Of a stretch of DNA of 64,000 nt, positions 33,645 through 41,419 are shown piece after piece. A program made the position numbers and the translations under genes. The first letter of the stretch is position 1; the number at the start of each line of letters is the position of its first letter. The notes beneath the pieces were generated by a model. It saw only the letters and a list, made by a program, of their open reading frames with translations, had not been told where the DNA came from and did no database searches. This stretch comes from Candidatus Poribacteria bacterium (lineage in GTDB: Bacteria; Poribacteria; WGA-4E; GCA-2687025): assembly GCA_018644665.1 (NCBI GenBank), contig JABGQA010000155.1:124001-188000 (forward strand), read 5' to 3'.

Positions 33645-34625
33645 TTACTCGCCGGGTTGGAACGACGTCTCGAGCACCGTCCGCTGCTGGAAGGCGTCGA
33701 AGGCGAGCAACGTCACCTCCAGCGTCTTCAGCCCCTGACCGTAGTCGCACAGGATGCTCGACCGGTCGCCGGACTTGACGGCGTCGATGAACGCGCGGCC
33801 CTCGGCGGGGAACATGTCGTTGCCGGTCTGCTGGTTGTACGTGTCGTCGGGGGTGCGGATCTCCATGCCGCCGTACGTGAACTCGACGACGAGGTCTCGG
33901 GCGAATATGTCCAGACCCGTCTTGAATCCCTGCGACAGCGCGCAGCTCGACGTGATCGTCCCAATCGCGCCGTTCTCGAAGTAGAGGTGCGCGATGCTCA
34001 TGTTGTCGATGGTCGCCGTGTCGTTGATGGGCGTCCGCGTGGCGAAGCCGCCACCGACTGCCGCAACGTCGCCGACAACGTAGAGCGCGGTGTCCACGAT
34101 GTGCGTCGTCTGCTCAACCAACTGACCGCCGGACCTGTCGCGCTGCTGCCACCAGCCGCCCGGAGCGCCGCCCATGTAGTAGCCGAGCGCCATCTCGACC
34201 TTGTGGTCTGCGAGACGCTCCTTCAGCGGGACGATCGTGTCGAGATAGCGGACGCAGTAGCCGACGGCATTGATCACGCCGGAATCGCGGATCGTCTCGT
34301 ACTTCTTGATTGCGGGTTCCATGTCCAGATGCACCGGCTTCTCGACGAAAATGGGGGTGCCCGTCGCGACGACATCCTCCTCTATGGAACCGTGTGCGAA
34401 CGGCGGCACACACACGTAGACGGCATCCAGATCCGCCTTCTCGAGCATGTCGCGGTAGTCGGCGTACGTGTCCTCTACACCGAAGTCCTCGGCCCGCTTC
34501 GCGAGCTGCTCGGCGTTGATATCGCACATCGCGACGAGTTCGGCGTCTTCGAACTTGCTGAGGTAGTTCAGATGACCGCCGGCAACGCCGCCGACGCCGA
34601 TAAAGCCTATGCGTGCAACGTCCAT
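33645..34625 (-). CDS. Gfo/Idh/MocA-family oxidoreductase
   Basis: I chose the ATG at 34625, which has AGGAGA upstream and starts exactly with the Rossmann strand MDVARIGFIGVGGVAGGHLN. The 326-aa protein shows AVYVCVPPFAHGSIEEDVVA and the EKPVHLD motif with catalytic Lys (IFVEKPVHLD), then the alpha/beta C-terminal domain with GGQLVEQTTHIVDTALYVVG. These enzymes oxidise or epimerise sugars and inositols using NAD(P). It is the first gene of the minus-strand sulfatase cluster, so it presumably handles a sugar from the same polymer. Confidence 0.93.
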   Translation of the reverse strand: MDVARIGFIGVGGVAGGHLNYLSKFEDAELVAMCDINAEQLAKRAEDFGVEDTYADYRDMLEKADLDAVYVCVPPFAHGSIEEDVVATGTPIFVEKPVHLDMEPAIKKYETIRDSGVINAVGYCVRYLDTIVPLKERLADHKVEMALGYYMGGAPGGWWQQRDRSGGQLVEQTTHIVDTALYVVGDVAAVGGGFATRTPINDTATIDNMSIAHLYFENGAIGTITSSCALSQGFKTGLDIFARDLVVEFTYGGMEIRTPDDTYNQQTGNDMFPAEGRAFIDAVKSGDRSSILCDYGQGLKTLEVTLLAFDAFQQRTVLETSFQPGE

Positions 34626-34735
34626 GGGGGTTCTCCTAACGGGAGCGCGTATGCCTGTCTCCTGAGCGCGGATAGAGTATGACGCGCCGCCAGGGCGGGC
34701 AAGCGACGGCCTCGTCACGTACCGGGCGCCGCTCT

Positions 34736-34761
34736 ACGGAGGCGTCTCCGTGTGTTACACT
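34736..34761 (+). promoter_or_regulatory. Palindrome and -10-like element upstream of the PIN toxin-antitoxin pair
   Basis: The dyad ACGGAG-GCGT-CTCCGT (34736-34751) directly precedes a -10-like TACACT (34756-34761), 23 bases before the antitoxin start. Toxin-antitoxin operons are usually autoregulated from such a palindrome. The -35 box is not convincing. Confidence 0.4.
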
Positions 34762-34784
34762 CCTGCCGCAGGGAGACCTCGACG

Positions 34785-35015
34785 ATGTCCACGCCAGAAT
34801 ACACCGACGTTCTACGCCTCGCGATGCGGCTCTCCACGCGCGAGCGGGAGCGACTCGTCAACGAGGTATCCGCCGTCCTACCGCCGCCTGACGACTCCGC
34901 GAAGGCGCATACGATCCAGGAGTTCCGCGGATGCGGCAAGGAGATGTGGCGGGCCATGGACGTGGACGCGTATCTACAGCGGGAGCGCGACGATTGGGAT
35001 GGGTCGAAGCGCTAG
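34785..35015 (+). CDS. Putative antitoxin partner of PIN toxin
   Basis: This 76-aa acidic/basic helical protein starts at an ATG preceded by GGGAG at nine bases. It begins MSTPEYTDVLRLAMRLSTRE and has a short C-terminal polar tail ending WDGSKR. The N-terminal LRLAMRLSTRERERLVNEV helix resembles the start of several small antitoxin families. I cannot name the family. It stands immediately upstream of a PIN-domain gene, the typical antitoxin-toxin order. Confidence 0.65.
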   Translation: MSTPEYTDVLRLAMRLSTRERERLVNEVSAVLPPPDDSAKAHTIQEFRGCGKEMWRAMDVDAYLQRERDDWDGSKR

Positions 35016-35023
35016 ATGGTCGG

Positions 35024-35443
35024 GTGATCGCTCTGGATACTGCCCCGTTCATCTACTACCTCGAAGAACACGATGTGTACCTTCCCCTCCTTGACCCGCT
35101 GTTCGCCAGCGTCACCGATGGAACCGTGCGGGTCATCACGTCCACTGTGACACTGCTTGAAGTTCTCGTGGCTCCGCGCCGCCGTGGCGACGACGATCTC
35201 GTGGATCGCTACCGGCAGATGCTGCTGGACACGCGCGGGGTCGAAGTGCACCCGGTGTCCGAGGCTGTTGCAGAGACGGCTGCTCAACTGCGGGCCGAAC
35301 ACACCGTGAGAACGCCGGACGCGATACAGCTTGCGACTGCGGTCTGCGGACACGCGTCACATTTCCTTACGAACGACCGGCGTCTGCCGTCGCTTTCCAA
35401 CGTCGAGGTTCTGCTTGTCGATGACCTGCTCCTCGCGGAATAG
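35024..35443 (+). CDS. PIN-domain ribonuclease, VapC-like toxin
   Basis: The start is a GTG at 35024, eight bases after the antitoxin stop; the frame is open further upstream inside the antitoxin gene. The 139-aa protein has the four acidic residues of a PIN domain: Asp in VIALDTAPFIYYLEEH, Glu in TVTLLEVLVAPRR, Asp in RTPDAIQLATAVC and Asp in HFLTNDRRLPSL. PIN toxins such as VapC cut tRNA or rRNA and are neutralised by the cognate antitoxin. Family assignment is firm; the RNA target is unknown. Confidence 0.88.
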   Translation: MIALDTAPFIYYLEEHDVYLPLLDPLFASVTDGTVRVITSTVTLLEVLVAPRRRGDDDLVDRYRQMLLDTRGVEVHPVSEAVAETAAQLRAEHTVRTPDAIQLATAVCGHASHFLTNDRRLPSLSNVEVLLVDDLLLAE

Positions 35444-35491
35444 GATCCGCGACTGGCGGGCCCGCGACGGTCATCTGCGAAGGGCTGGGCA

Positions 35492-36445
35492 GTGAATTAC
35501 ACTCGTCGCGGCATCGTCCTCACCCCGACCGACCTCAATGGCATCGCCGTCCAGTGGGTGGACAGGATGGCCGAGGCGTCTCTGAACGTCCTCGGCGTCC
35601 ACGGAGGCATCGACGAGTGCGTGCGCTTCATTCAGGGCGACGAGGGACGCGCGTGCCTCGACGCGGCAACGTCGGCGGGGATCGACGTCGAGTACGAGTT
35701 GCACGCGCTGGGGTGGCTACTGCCTCGCGGCATGTTCCCCGCCCACCCCGAGTGGTTCCGCATGGACGAACACGGCGAGCGCGTGGCCGACGCGAACATG
35801 TGCGCGTCGTCCGCGGAGGGGCTGGAATACGTCGGCGAACGCGGCGTCGAACTCGCGCGGATGCTCACGCCGACGACGGATCGCTACTACTACTGGGCAG
35901 ACGACGCGAAGCCGTGGTGCGCTTGCGAGGCGTGTCGGGAACACACCGCCAGCGACCAGAATCTACTCGTGACGAACGCGCTTACCCGCGCACTGACGGC
36001 GGCGCATCCCGAAGCCAAGATGGGGTACCTGGCCTACCACAACGCCATCGAGCCGCCGACGCGTGTGCGACCCGTGGATGGCATGTTCCTCGAATACGCG
36101 CCGATCATGCGGAACTCCGCCGTGCCCCTGGACGACCCCACCGACCCCAAGAACGCGGAACACGCAGCGAACCTGCGCCGCCTCGTCGAGACGTTCGACA
36201 CATTCGACATGGCGGAAGCGCACATCCTCGAATACTGGGTGGACGCGTCCCGGTTCTCGGACTGGAAGCGTCCGAGCGTGCTACTTCCGTTCGACGCAGA
36301 CGTCATCGAGCAGGACGCGCGGTTCTACGCGTCGTTGGGGTTCCGCTCGGCAACGAGCTTCGGTGTCTTCCTCGACGCCGACTACGACCGGATGCACGGG
36401 CCGCCGCCGATTCGGGAGTATGGTGAGGCGCTTACGCGCGTGTAG
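35492..36445 (+). CDS. DUF4838-family protein (glycoside-hydrolase-like)
   Basis: This 317-aa protein has a GTG start with AAGGG upstream. It contains SAGIDVEYELHALGWLLPRG, HPEWFRMDEHGER, TDRYYYWADDAKPWCACEAC, AKMGYLAYHNAIEPP and ILEYWVDASRF. The WxDDxxxWCxCxxC segment is the DUF4838 hallmark. DUF4838 proteins have a TIM-barrel related to glycoside hydrolases and occur in polysaccharide-degrading bacteria; substrate is not known. It lacks a signal peptide, so it may act on imported oligosaccharides. It lies downstream of the toxin gene but is probably independent. Confidence 0.85.
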   Translation: MNYTRRGIVLTPTDLNGIAVQWVDRMAEASLNVLGVHGGIDECVRFIQGDEGRACLDAATSAGIDVEYELHALGWLLPRGMFPAHPEWFRMDEHGERVADANMCASSAEGLEYVGERGVELARMLTPTTDRYYYWADDAKPWCACEACREHTASDQNLLVTNALTRALTAAHPEAKMGYLAYHNAIEPPTRVRPVDGMFLEYAPIMRNSAVPLDDPTDPKNAEHAANLRRLVETFDTFDMAEAHILEYWVDASRFSDWKRPSVLLPFDADVIEQDARFYASLGFRSATSFGVFLDADYDRMHGPPPIREYGEALTRV

Positions 36446-36947
36446 TGGCGCTGCGGGGATCGTCCTGGGGAGCCGATGCCGCGGTAGGTCAAGGCATCAT
36501 GGGTGGCCAGCCGTGCCGCCGTCGGCAGGCCCCGGGAGACCGCACCCAGAGACATCTCGCCCGTGGCACGCCTGGGCCTCCCCACGCCAGGCGCCACGCT
36601 GAGGTCCGACCGGGTCGACACCACGAAAACGCATGGCTGGCGTGCGGGATAGGCTAGAGACCGGTCTGCATCGTGCAGCGCAACCTCGCATGGCTACTCC
36701 TTCGCGGCATAGGTGGGCTGGGCAGATCTGTAAAACTGACCAGTTCATGCTCCTGCTTGACCGAGCAAGCCCCCTCTCGCACAATTGCGTCAAGATGCTT
36801 GATGGGGAACTCCCACTCCCCGCGCAGGACTGCGCCGCCACGCTTCGGCCGCCCCAACTTTGCGGTGTTCTTGCTTTCGAAGCGTGTGGGTATTCGTCGC
36901 GATGGGACGAGAAGTGGGAGACCATCTGTCGAGGGAGACCGGACGCA
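36446..36947. other. Gene-free stretch upstream of the cyclase-STAND gene
   Basis: About 500 bases without a supportable gene. Around 36700-36830 the GC content drops. The minus strand encodes a short plausible peptide (FPIKHLDAIVREGACSVKQE followed by HELVSFTDLPS) that could be a decayed small gene. It also contains the left copy of a direct repeat (36727-36750) that recurs at 39627-39650. Confidence 0.4.
36727..36750 (+). repeat. Left direct repeat flanking the cyclase-STAND gene
   Basis: The core TGACCAGTTC with flanking TCTG-x-AAA and TGC matches the copy at 39627-39650 in 20 of 23 aligned positions plus one gap. The copies bracket the whole 2.5-kb gene. Confidence 0.4.
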
Positions 36948-39467
36948 ATGCCCACCTCGAACGCCCCGTCGGGACACATCACCCTCGTCTTCACCGATAT
37001 CGAGGACTCCTCGCGCATGGCGACCGCGCTGGGCGACACGGCGTACGGCGAGGAGATCCGCCAGCTTCACAACGCGCGCATCCGCGAGTCCCTCGCCGGC
37101 CACAACGGATACGAGGTTAAGACGATCGGCGACAGTTTCATGATCGCCTTCCAGTCCGCGGACGACGCGCTCGCGTGCGTCTGCGACATCCAGCGTCGCC
37201 TGACCGACCCGCGCATCGCTGCGACCGACCGGGACGGCACAACCTGGATCTGCCAGGTCCGCATCGGCGTCCATACGACGGAGACGCAGTTGCATCCTGA
37301 TCCCTCTGGGGACTACCACGGCGGCGACGTGAATTTCGCCGCCCGCGTCGAGTCGCTCGGTGTCGGCTGCCAGGTACTCGTCTCCGCCAATACGCACCGT
37401 GTCGCCGACGAGAAACCGCACGAATGGATGTCGTGGGAAGGCCGCCGCATCCGCAGCTTCGCCGATCCTGAAACCGTGTACGAGCTTCTTTGGGATGGCA
37501 AATCGCGCGGCGAGCCCGGCAGCGGCTGGTTCCCCGGCTGGTACTTCGGCGAACCGAACGCCTACGTTGAGCGCCCCGCCAAGCAGGACGATGTATTCCG
37601 CGCCTTCGAGGATCACCGCCTCGTCACGCTCCGCGCCGACGGCGGCATGGGCAAGACGCGCCTCGCCGTCTTCTGCGCGTCTCGACTGGCCGGACGGTTC
37701 GAGCACGGCGTCTACCTTGTTCCACTGGAAGACGCTACCCCGACGGCTCACGGCGTCGCCGAGTCGTGTTCAACGGCGCTGGGGATCGAGGGCGCGACGC
37801 CGGATGAACTCGTGGCCGGCTTGGCGGATCGCGAAATCCTCCTGCTCATGGACAACTACGAGGCAGTCGCGGAAGCGGGCGACGAGGTGGCGACGTTCCT
37901 CGCCTCCCTGATCCGAAACACGCGTGCCGTGCGCCTGCTCGTCACCGGGCGCTCGCTCGCGGGCGTTGCCGGGTTGGAGAAGGAGATTGGACTCGACGAC
38001 GGCATGACGGACGCTGAGACGCGCGAACTGTTCCTCGAGCGCTCCCGACTTCACGGCAACCGATCGGACTGGACGCCCGACGCGGACGACGAGGGCTGGC
38101 TTGCGCGCCTCTTCGACCTGACGTTGCGAATCCCGCTTGCCGTTGAACTCGCCGCCGCGTGGATGGGCGACCAATCACTCCAGGAAATCGTCGAGGAGCT
38201 TGACGCGAAGCCGCTCGGCTCCGCCGCCGCCCTGCCGTCGGGCTCCGTGTCTCTGAACGACACGGGCCGGCACCGGTCCCTCACCCGCTGCTTCGATTTC
38301 ACGTACGACAAGCTGGACGGGCTGACGCAACAGGGGTTCGCTGCATTGGGCGTCTTCGCAGGCACGATCGCGGTCGAGTCCGCTGCCGCAGTGTGCGCCC
38401 TGGAGACGCCTGAAGCGCGAGACCTGCTGCTAAGACTGAGCCGCTTCTCCCTCCTGCGTCGCCTCGAACGCAAGGGCGAGAGCCGTTGGTCGATGCATCG
38501 CTTCGTCCGGGAGTACGCCAACTCGAAACGTGTAACCGATGAACCGGAACTTCGGTACGTCGCCCATTTCACGCGCATCGCAACAGAAAACGGAGGGGCA
38601 GAGCCTCCAAACGACGAATCAAGACGCGCCGTGTTGGATGCCGAATTCGCCAACATCGTATACGCGGCGGAGACGGCGGAGCGGCTGTGCGACTGGGAGG
38701 CCGTACAGACCCTGTCGTCGCAAACGACGGTGTTCTGCGACCTCCGAAGCGCATGGACGGCGCAGCGAACGCTTAACGAACGCGCGCTCCGCGCGGCTCG
38801 GGAAGAAGGCGTCCCTGGGAACGAAGGCGCCGCGCTCGGCAACCTCGGCGTCGTATATGAACTGCAGGGAAGGTGGCAGGAGGCCGAGGGTTGCTACGAC
38901 CAAAGCCTAGCCATCTTTAAAGGACTCGGCGACCGACACGGCGAAGGGCAGACGCTCAACAACCTCGGCGACCTTTACCGAAAGCAGCGAAAGTGGCAGG
39001 AGGCGGAGCGTTGCTTCGACCAAAGCCTAGCCATCAAAAGAGAACCCGGCGACCGACGCGGCGAAGGGCAGACGCTCAACAACCTCGGCATCGTTTACCG
39101 ACTGCAGGGAAAGTGGCAGGAGGCGGAGCGTTGCTACGATCAAAGCCTAGCCATCAAAAGAGAACTCGGCCACCGACACGGCGAAGCGCAGACGCTCAGC
39201 AACCTCGGCATCGCATATGAACAGCAGGGAAAGTGGCAGGAGGCCGAGGGTTGCTACGACCAGAGCCTAGCCATCCTTAGAGAACTCGGCGACCGACACG
39301 GCGAAGGGCAGACGCTCTACAACCTCGCCCTTCTACGCGAAGCGCAGGGGGATGTCTCCGCCGCACTGGAGGTCGTACGCGACGCGCTCTCCGTCCTCGA
39401 AACAACGGAAGACACCATGAGCCGCGACAAGGCACACGCCATGATCGCCAGATGGGAGCGCGCCTAA
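36948..39467 (+). CDS. Class III nucleotide cyclase-STAND NTPase-TPR protein
   Basis: The start at ATG 36948 follows AGGGAG; the upstream frame extension looks non-coding. The 839-aa protein has three parts. Residues 8-180 are a class III cyclase domain with both metal Asp (Asp17 in LVFTDIED, Asp62 in TIGDSFM), substrate Lys58, an Asp122 at the adenine-selecting position, and the transition-state Asn129/Arg133 (DVNFAARVE), so it looks catalytically intact. Residues 220-520 are a STAND/NB-ARC-like NTPase (Walker A GGMGKT at 232-237, Walker B ILLLMDNYE with Asp302, and the RHRSLTRCFDFTYDKL winged-helix region). Residues 630-830 are TPR repeats. This resembles known cyclase-ATPase-TPR regulators, and by analogy ligand sensing could trigger cyclic nucleotide synthesis. 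No DNA-binding domain is seen. Confidence 0.9.
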   Translation: MPTSNAPSGHITLVFTDIEDSSRMATALGDTAYGEEIRQLHNARIRESLAGHNGYEVKTIGDSFMIAFQSADDALACVCDIQRRLTDPRIAATDRDGTTWICQVRIGVHTTETQLHPDPSGDYHGGDVNFAARVESLGVGCQVLVSANTHRVADEKPHEWMSWEGRRIRSFADPETVYELLWDGKSRGEPGSGWFPGWYFGEPNAYVERPAKQDDVFRAFEDHRLVTLRADGGMGKTRLAVFCASRLAGRFEHGVYLVPLEDATPTAHGVAESCSTALGIEGATPDELVAGLADREILLLMDNYEAVAEAGDEVATFLASLIRNTRAVRLLVTGRSLAGVAGLEKEIGLDDGMTDAETRELFLERSRLHGNRSDWTPDADDEGWLARLFDLTLRIPLAVELAAAWMGDQSLQEIVEELDAKPLGSAAALPSGSVSLNDTGRHRSLTRCFDFTYDKLDGLTQQGFAALGVFAGTIAVESAAAVCALETPEARDLLLRLSRFSLLRRLERKGESRWSMHRFVREYANSKRVTDEPELRYVAHFTRIATENGGAEPPNDESRRAVLDAEFANIVYAAETAERLCDWEAVQTLSSQTTVFCDLRSAWTAQRTLNERALRAAREEGVPGNEGAALGNLGVVYELQGRWQEAEGCYDQSLAIFKGLGDRHGEGQTLNNLGDLYRKQRKWQEAERCFDQSLAIKREPGDRRGEGQTLNNLGIVYRLQGKWQEAERCYDQSLAIKRELGHRHGEAQTLSNLGIAYEQQGKWQEAEGCYDQSLAILRELGDRHGEGQTLYNLALLREAQGDVSAALEVVRDALSVLETTEDTMSRDKAHAMIARWERA
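38841..39340 (+). repeat. Tandem 120-bp TPR-coding repeats
   Basis: Four full units start at 38841, 38961, 39081 and 39201, with a degenerate fifth from 39321. Each encodes a 40-residue kinesin-light-chain-like TPR around KWQEAERCYDQSLAIKREL and GEGQTLNNLG. Units are near-identical even at third codon positions, which points to recent expansion or homogenisation and a potential for copy-number change. Confidence 0.85.
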
Positions 39468-39615
39468 CAGACCTGGCGATCGCGAACCCAACGAAATCCC
39501 TGGGCAAGGAGTACCGCCGCGCCGAGCCAGGAGCTTCTTGATCGATTCGAGTGGCAAGGGCTGGCGAAGCTTCTGCCGTGGGCCCTTGAGGAACGACTTC
39601 CCATTCGGCCCTCTC

Positions 39616-39644
39616 AACTGGTCACTTCTGCAAAGTGACCAGTT
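39616..39644. terminator. Perfect 12-bp hairpin downstream of the cyclase-STAND gene
   Basis: AACTGGTCACTT (39616-39627) and AAGTGACCAGTT (39633-39644) pair perfectly around a 5-base loop. It could terminate either convergent transcript. Its right arm is part of the direct repeat also found upstream of the gene. Confidence 0.5.
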
Positions 39645-39650
39645 CGTGCC
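39627..39650 (+). repeat. Right direct repeat flanking the cyclase-STAND gene
   Basis: This copy of the TGACCAGTTC-centred element matches the one at 36727-36750. It overlaps the perfect hairpin at 39616-39644, so the similarity may reflect shared structure rather than an insertion boundary. Confidence 0.4.
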
Positions 39651-39820
39651 GGAGTGGCATGCTGGGTTCACATCATGGCGCGGCAGCACAACGCGCCGCC
39701 CGACTGGGAATCCGCCGTGGCGCCGATCGATGCCGTCGGTGCCTTAATGCGTGCGGCACTCGGCGCCGTGCCCTACCGGCCGGTTTCGCCTCGCGTGGCT
39801 GAGTCGCCCGACCCGTCCGA

Positions 39821-40321
39821 CTATGCCGGTCCGAAGCGCTCCCAGTGGATAACATCACCCAACTCGCGCTTCTTCTTGTCGCCGTCTTCGGCCGGGTAGC
39901 CGAGGGGGTTGAGGCTGACGAGGCGGTAGCTCTCGGGTACCCCTAGGAATTCGCGCACTTCGTCGACGTACGGTCGCTTGTCCCCGGAAACCCAGCATGA
40001 GCCAATGCCATGCGCCCACGCGGCGTGCAGGATGTTCGTCGTCGCGGCGCTGCCGTCCTCGACGTAGAACGTGACGTCCTCGCAGAACACCACGATGCAC
40101 GCTCCCGCCGTAGCGATGTGTTTGCCGTAGTCGGTGATGTCGGCGAGGCCGGTCAGCGTCTCCCGATCCGTTACCACGACGAACGTCCACGGCTGACGGT
40201 TCGTCCCCGTGGGCGCCAACCGCGCGCAGTCGACGATATCTTCCAGCGTTTCGCGTGGGATCGCTCGATCGTCGTATTGCCGGATGCTGCGTCGCGTCTT
40301 GAGACAGGTGATCGCGTCCAT
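39821..40321 (-). CDS. Nitroreductase-family flavoprotein
   Basis: The start at ATG 40321 has AGGAG seven bases upstream; the longer frame is not supported. At 166 aa it is a short member of the nitroreductase family. FMN-binding landmarks are CLKTRRSIRQYDDRAIPRET at the N-terminus (Arg-Arg-Ser-Ile-Arg), APTGTNRQPWTFVVVTDRE, AATTNILHAAWAHGIGSCWV and RLVSLNPLGYPAED. It reduces nitro or quinone compounds with NAD(P)H or acts in an unknown reduction. It is divergent from the sugar kinase at 40454. Confidence 0.92.
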   Translation of the reverse strand: MDAITCLKTRRSIRQYDDRAIPRETLEDIVDCARLAPTGTNRQPWTFVVVTDRETLTGLADITDYGKHIATAGACIVVFCEDVTFYVEDGSAATTNILHAAWAHGIGSCWVSGDKRPYVDEVREFLGVPESYRLVSLNPLGYPAEDGDKKKRELGDVIHWERFGPA

Positions 40322-40453
40322 AACGTCGCTCCTGCGAGTGTTGGGTTCGTCGCGGATTGATAGCCCGCGCGACTCCCTGTGACCACCGCGCTTGTCCACG
40401 CATGCCGTCGTGGCTATCGTGGCCGCGTGGGATACGCTGGGGAGCGCCGCCAA

Positions 40454-41395
40454 ATGCCTCGCGACTATGACAAGCCACTGGACGTCCTGAGCGTGGCGGA
40501 CCTCTGCGTCGATCTCGTGCTGACGGGAGATGTCGTCCCGCGGTTTGGGCAGGCCGAGCAACTCGTGGACGACTACTATCTCGAGCTTGGTGGCTCCGCG
40601 ACGATCTGCGCGGGTCAGCTCGTCAAGCTAGGCGCGCGTGCGGGGCTCATCGGGTCCGTCGGCGCCGATCCGTTCGGAGACTTCGTGAGTGGGCGGCTCG
40701 CGGAACTAGGCGTTGGGACAGAGCGCGTCGTGCGGTCCGAGCATGTGCGGACAGGTCTGGGCGTGGCCCTGGCGAAGCAGGACGGGGATCGGGGCATCCT
40801 GACGTACTCGGGGAGCATCGACGCGACGCCGCCTGAAAGCCTAACCCACGATCTGTTAGCCCTCGCCCGACACTGGCACATCTCGAGCTTCTTCCTGCTG
40901 TCGTCTCTACGCGACTCGTGGGCGTCCTGGCTGAGCCGATGTCGTGAAGCCGGCCTGACGACATCGCTGGACACGAATTGGGATCCCGCGGAGAGGTGGG
41001 ACGGCGTGCACGAGATCCTGCCGCTGATCGACGTGTTCCTCCCAAATGCCGCCGAGGCATGCGCCATCGCCGGGGTAGAGGACGTGGGAGTCGCCGGTCG
41101 TCGGCTGGCGGAACATGGCGGCGTGGTGGTCGTGAAGCAGGGCGCGGACGGCGCCGCGGCGTTCCACGGGAACGACATGACGACGCTCAATCTCACGGAC
41201 GAAGAGCCACCACGCATCGTCGACGCTATAGGGGCCGGCGACTGCTTCGACGCGGGGTTCCTGCGTGGATGGATGCTCGGATGGGGCGTCGAGGAGTGCC
41301 TGCGCCTGGGGAATCGTTGCGGTCGTGCGAGCCTCGGACAGGCGGGCGGATTCCGCGGGCAGTTGGTAGAGGACGTGAGCCGGAGCGCGCAGTAG
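40454..41395 (+). CDS. PfkB-family carbohydrate kinase
   Basis: The ATG at 40454 follows GGGGAGCG; upstream frame looks spurious. The 313-aa protein has the ribokinase fold with PfkB signatures LELGGSATICAGQLVKLGAR (glycine-rich first motif) and DAIGAGDCFDAGFLRGWMLG, in which the GAGD Asp is the catalytic base. It should phosphorylate a sugar or nucleoside. The next gene, a SIS-domain sugar isomerase-like protein, starts 24 bases downstream and a GH4 glycosidase follows, so the kinase probably acts in the same sugar pathway. The SIS plus PfkB pair recalls the fructosamine (FrlB/FrlD) arrangement. Confidence 0.92.
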   Translation: MPRDYDKPLDVLSVADLCVDLVLTGDVVPRFGQAEQLVDDYYLELGGSATICAGQLVKLGARAGLIGSVGADPFGDFVSGRLAELGVGTERVVRSEHVRTGLGVALAKQDGDRGILTYSGSIDATPPESLTHDLLALARHWHISSFFLLSSLRDSWASWLSRCREAGLTTSLDTNWDPAERWDGVHEILPLIDVFLPNAAEACAIAGVEDVGVAGRRLAEHGGVVVVKQGADGAAAFHGNDMTTLNLTDEEPPRIVDAIGAGDCFDAGFLRGWMLGWGVEECLRLGNRCGRASLGQAGGFRGQLVEDVSRSAQ

Positions 41396-41419
41396 GGGAG
41401 CCGACATGAGGGGGTCGCG

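Larger units (their letters stand above)
39468..39820. other. Gene-free stretch downstream of the cyclase-STAND gene
   Basis: About 350 bases between convergent genes. It holds a perfect hairpin and the right copy of a direct repeat, both listed separately. A minus-strand peptide segment (SFLKGPRQKLRQPLPLESIK) looks like a possible gene remnant, but no complete gene can be supported. Confidence 0.45.
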
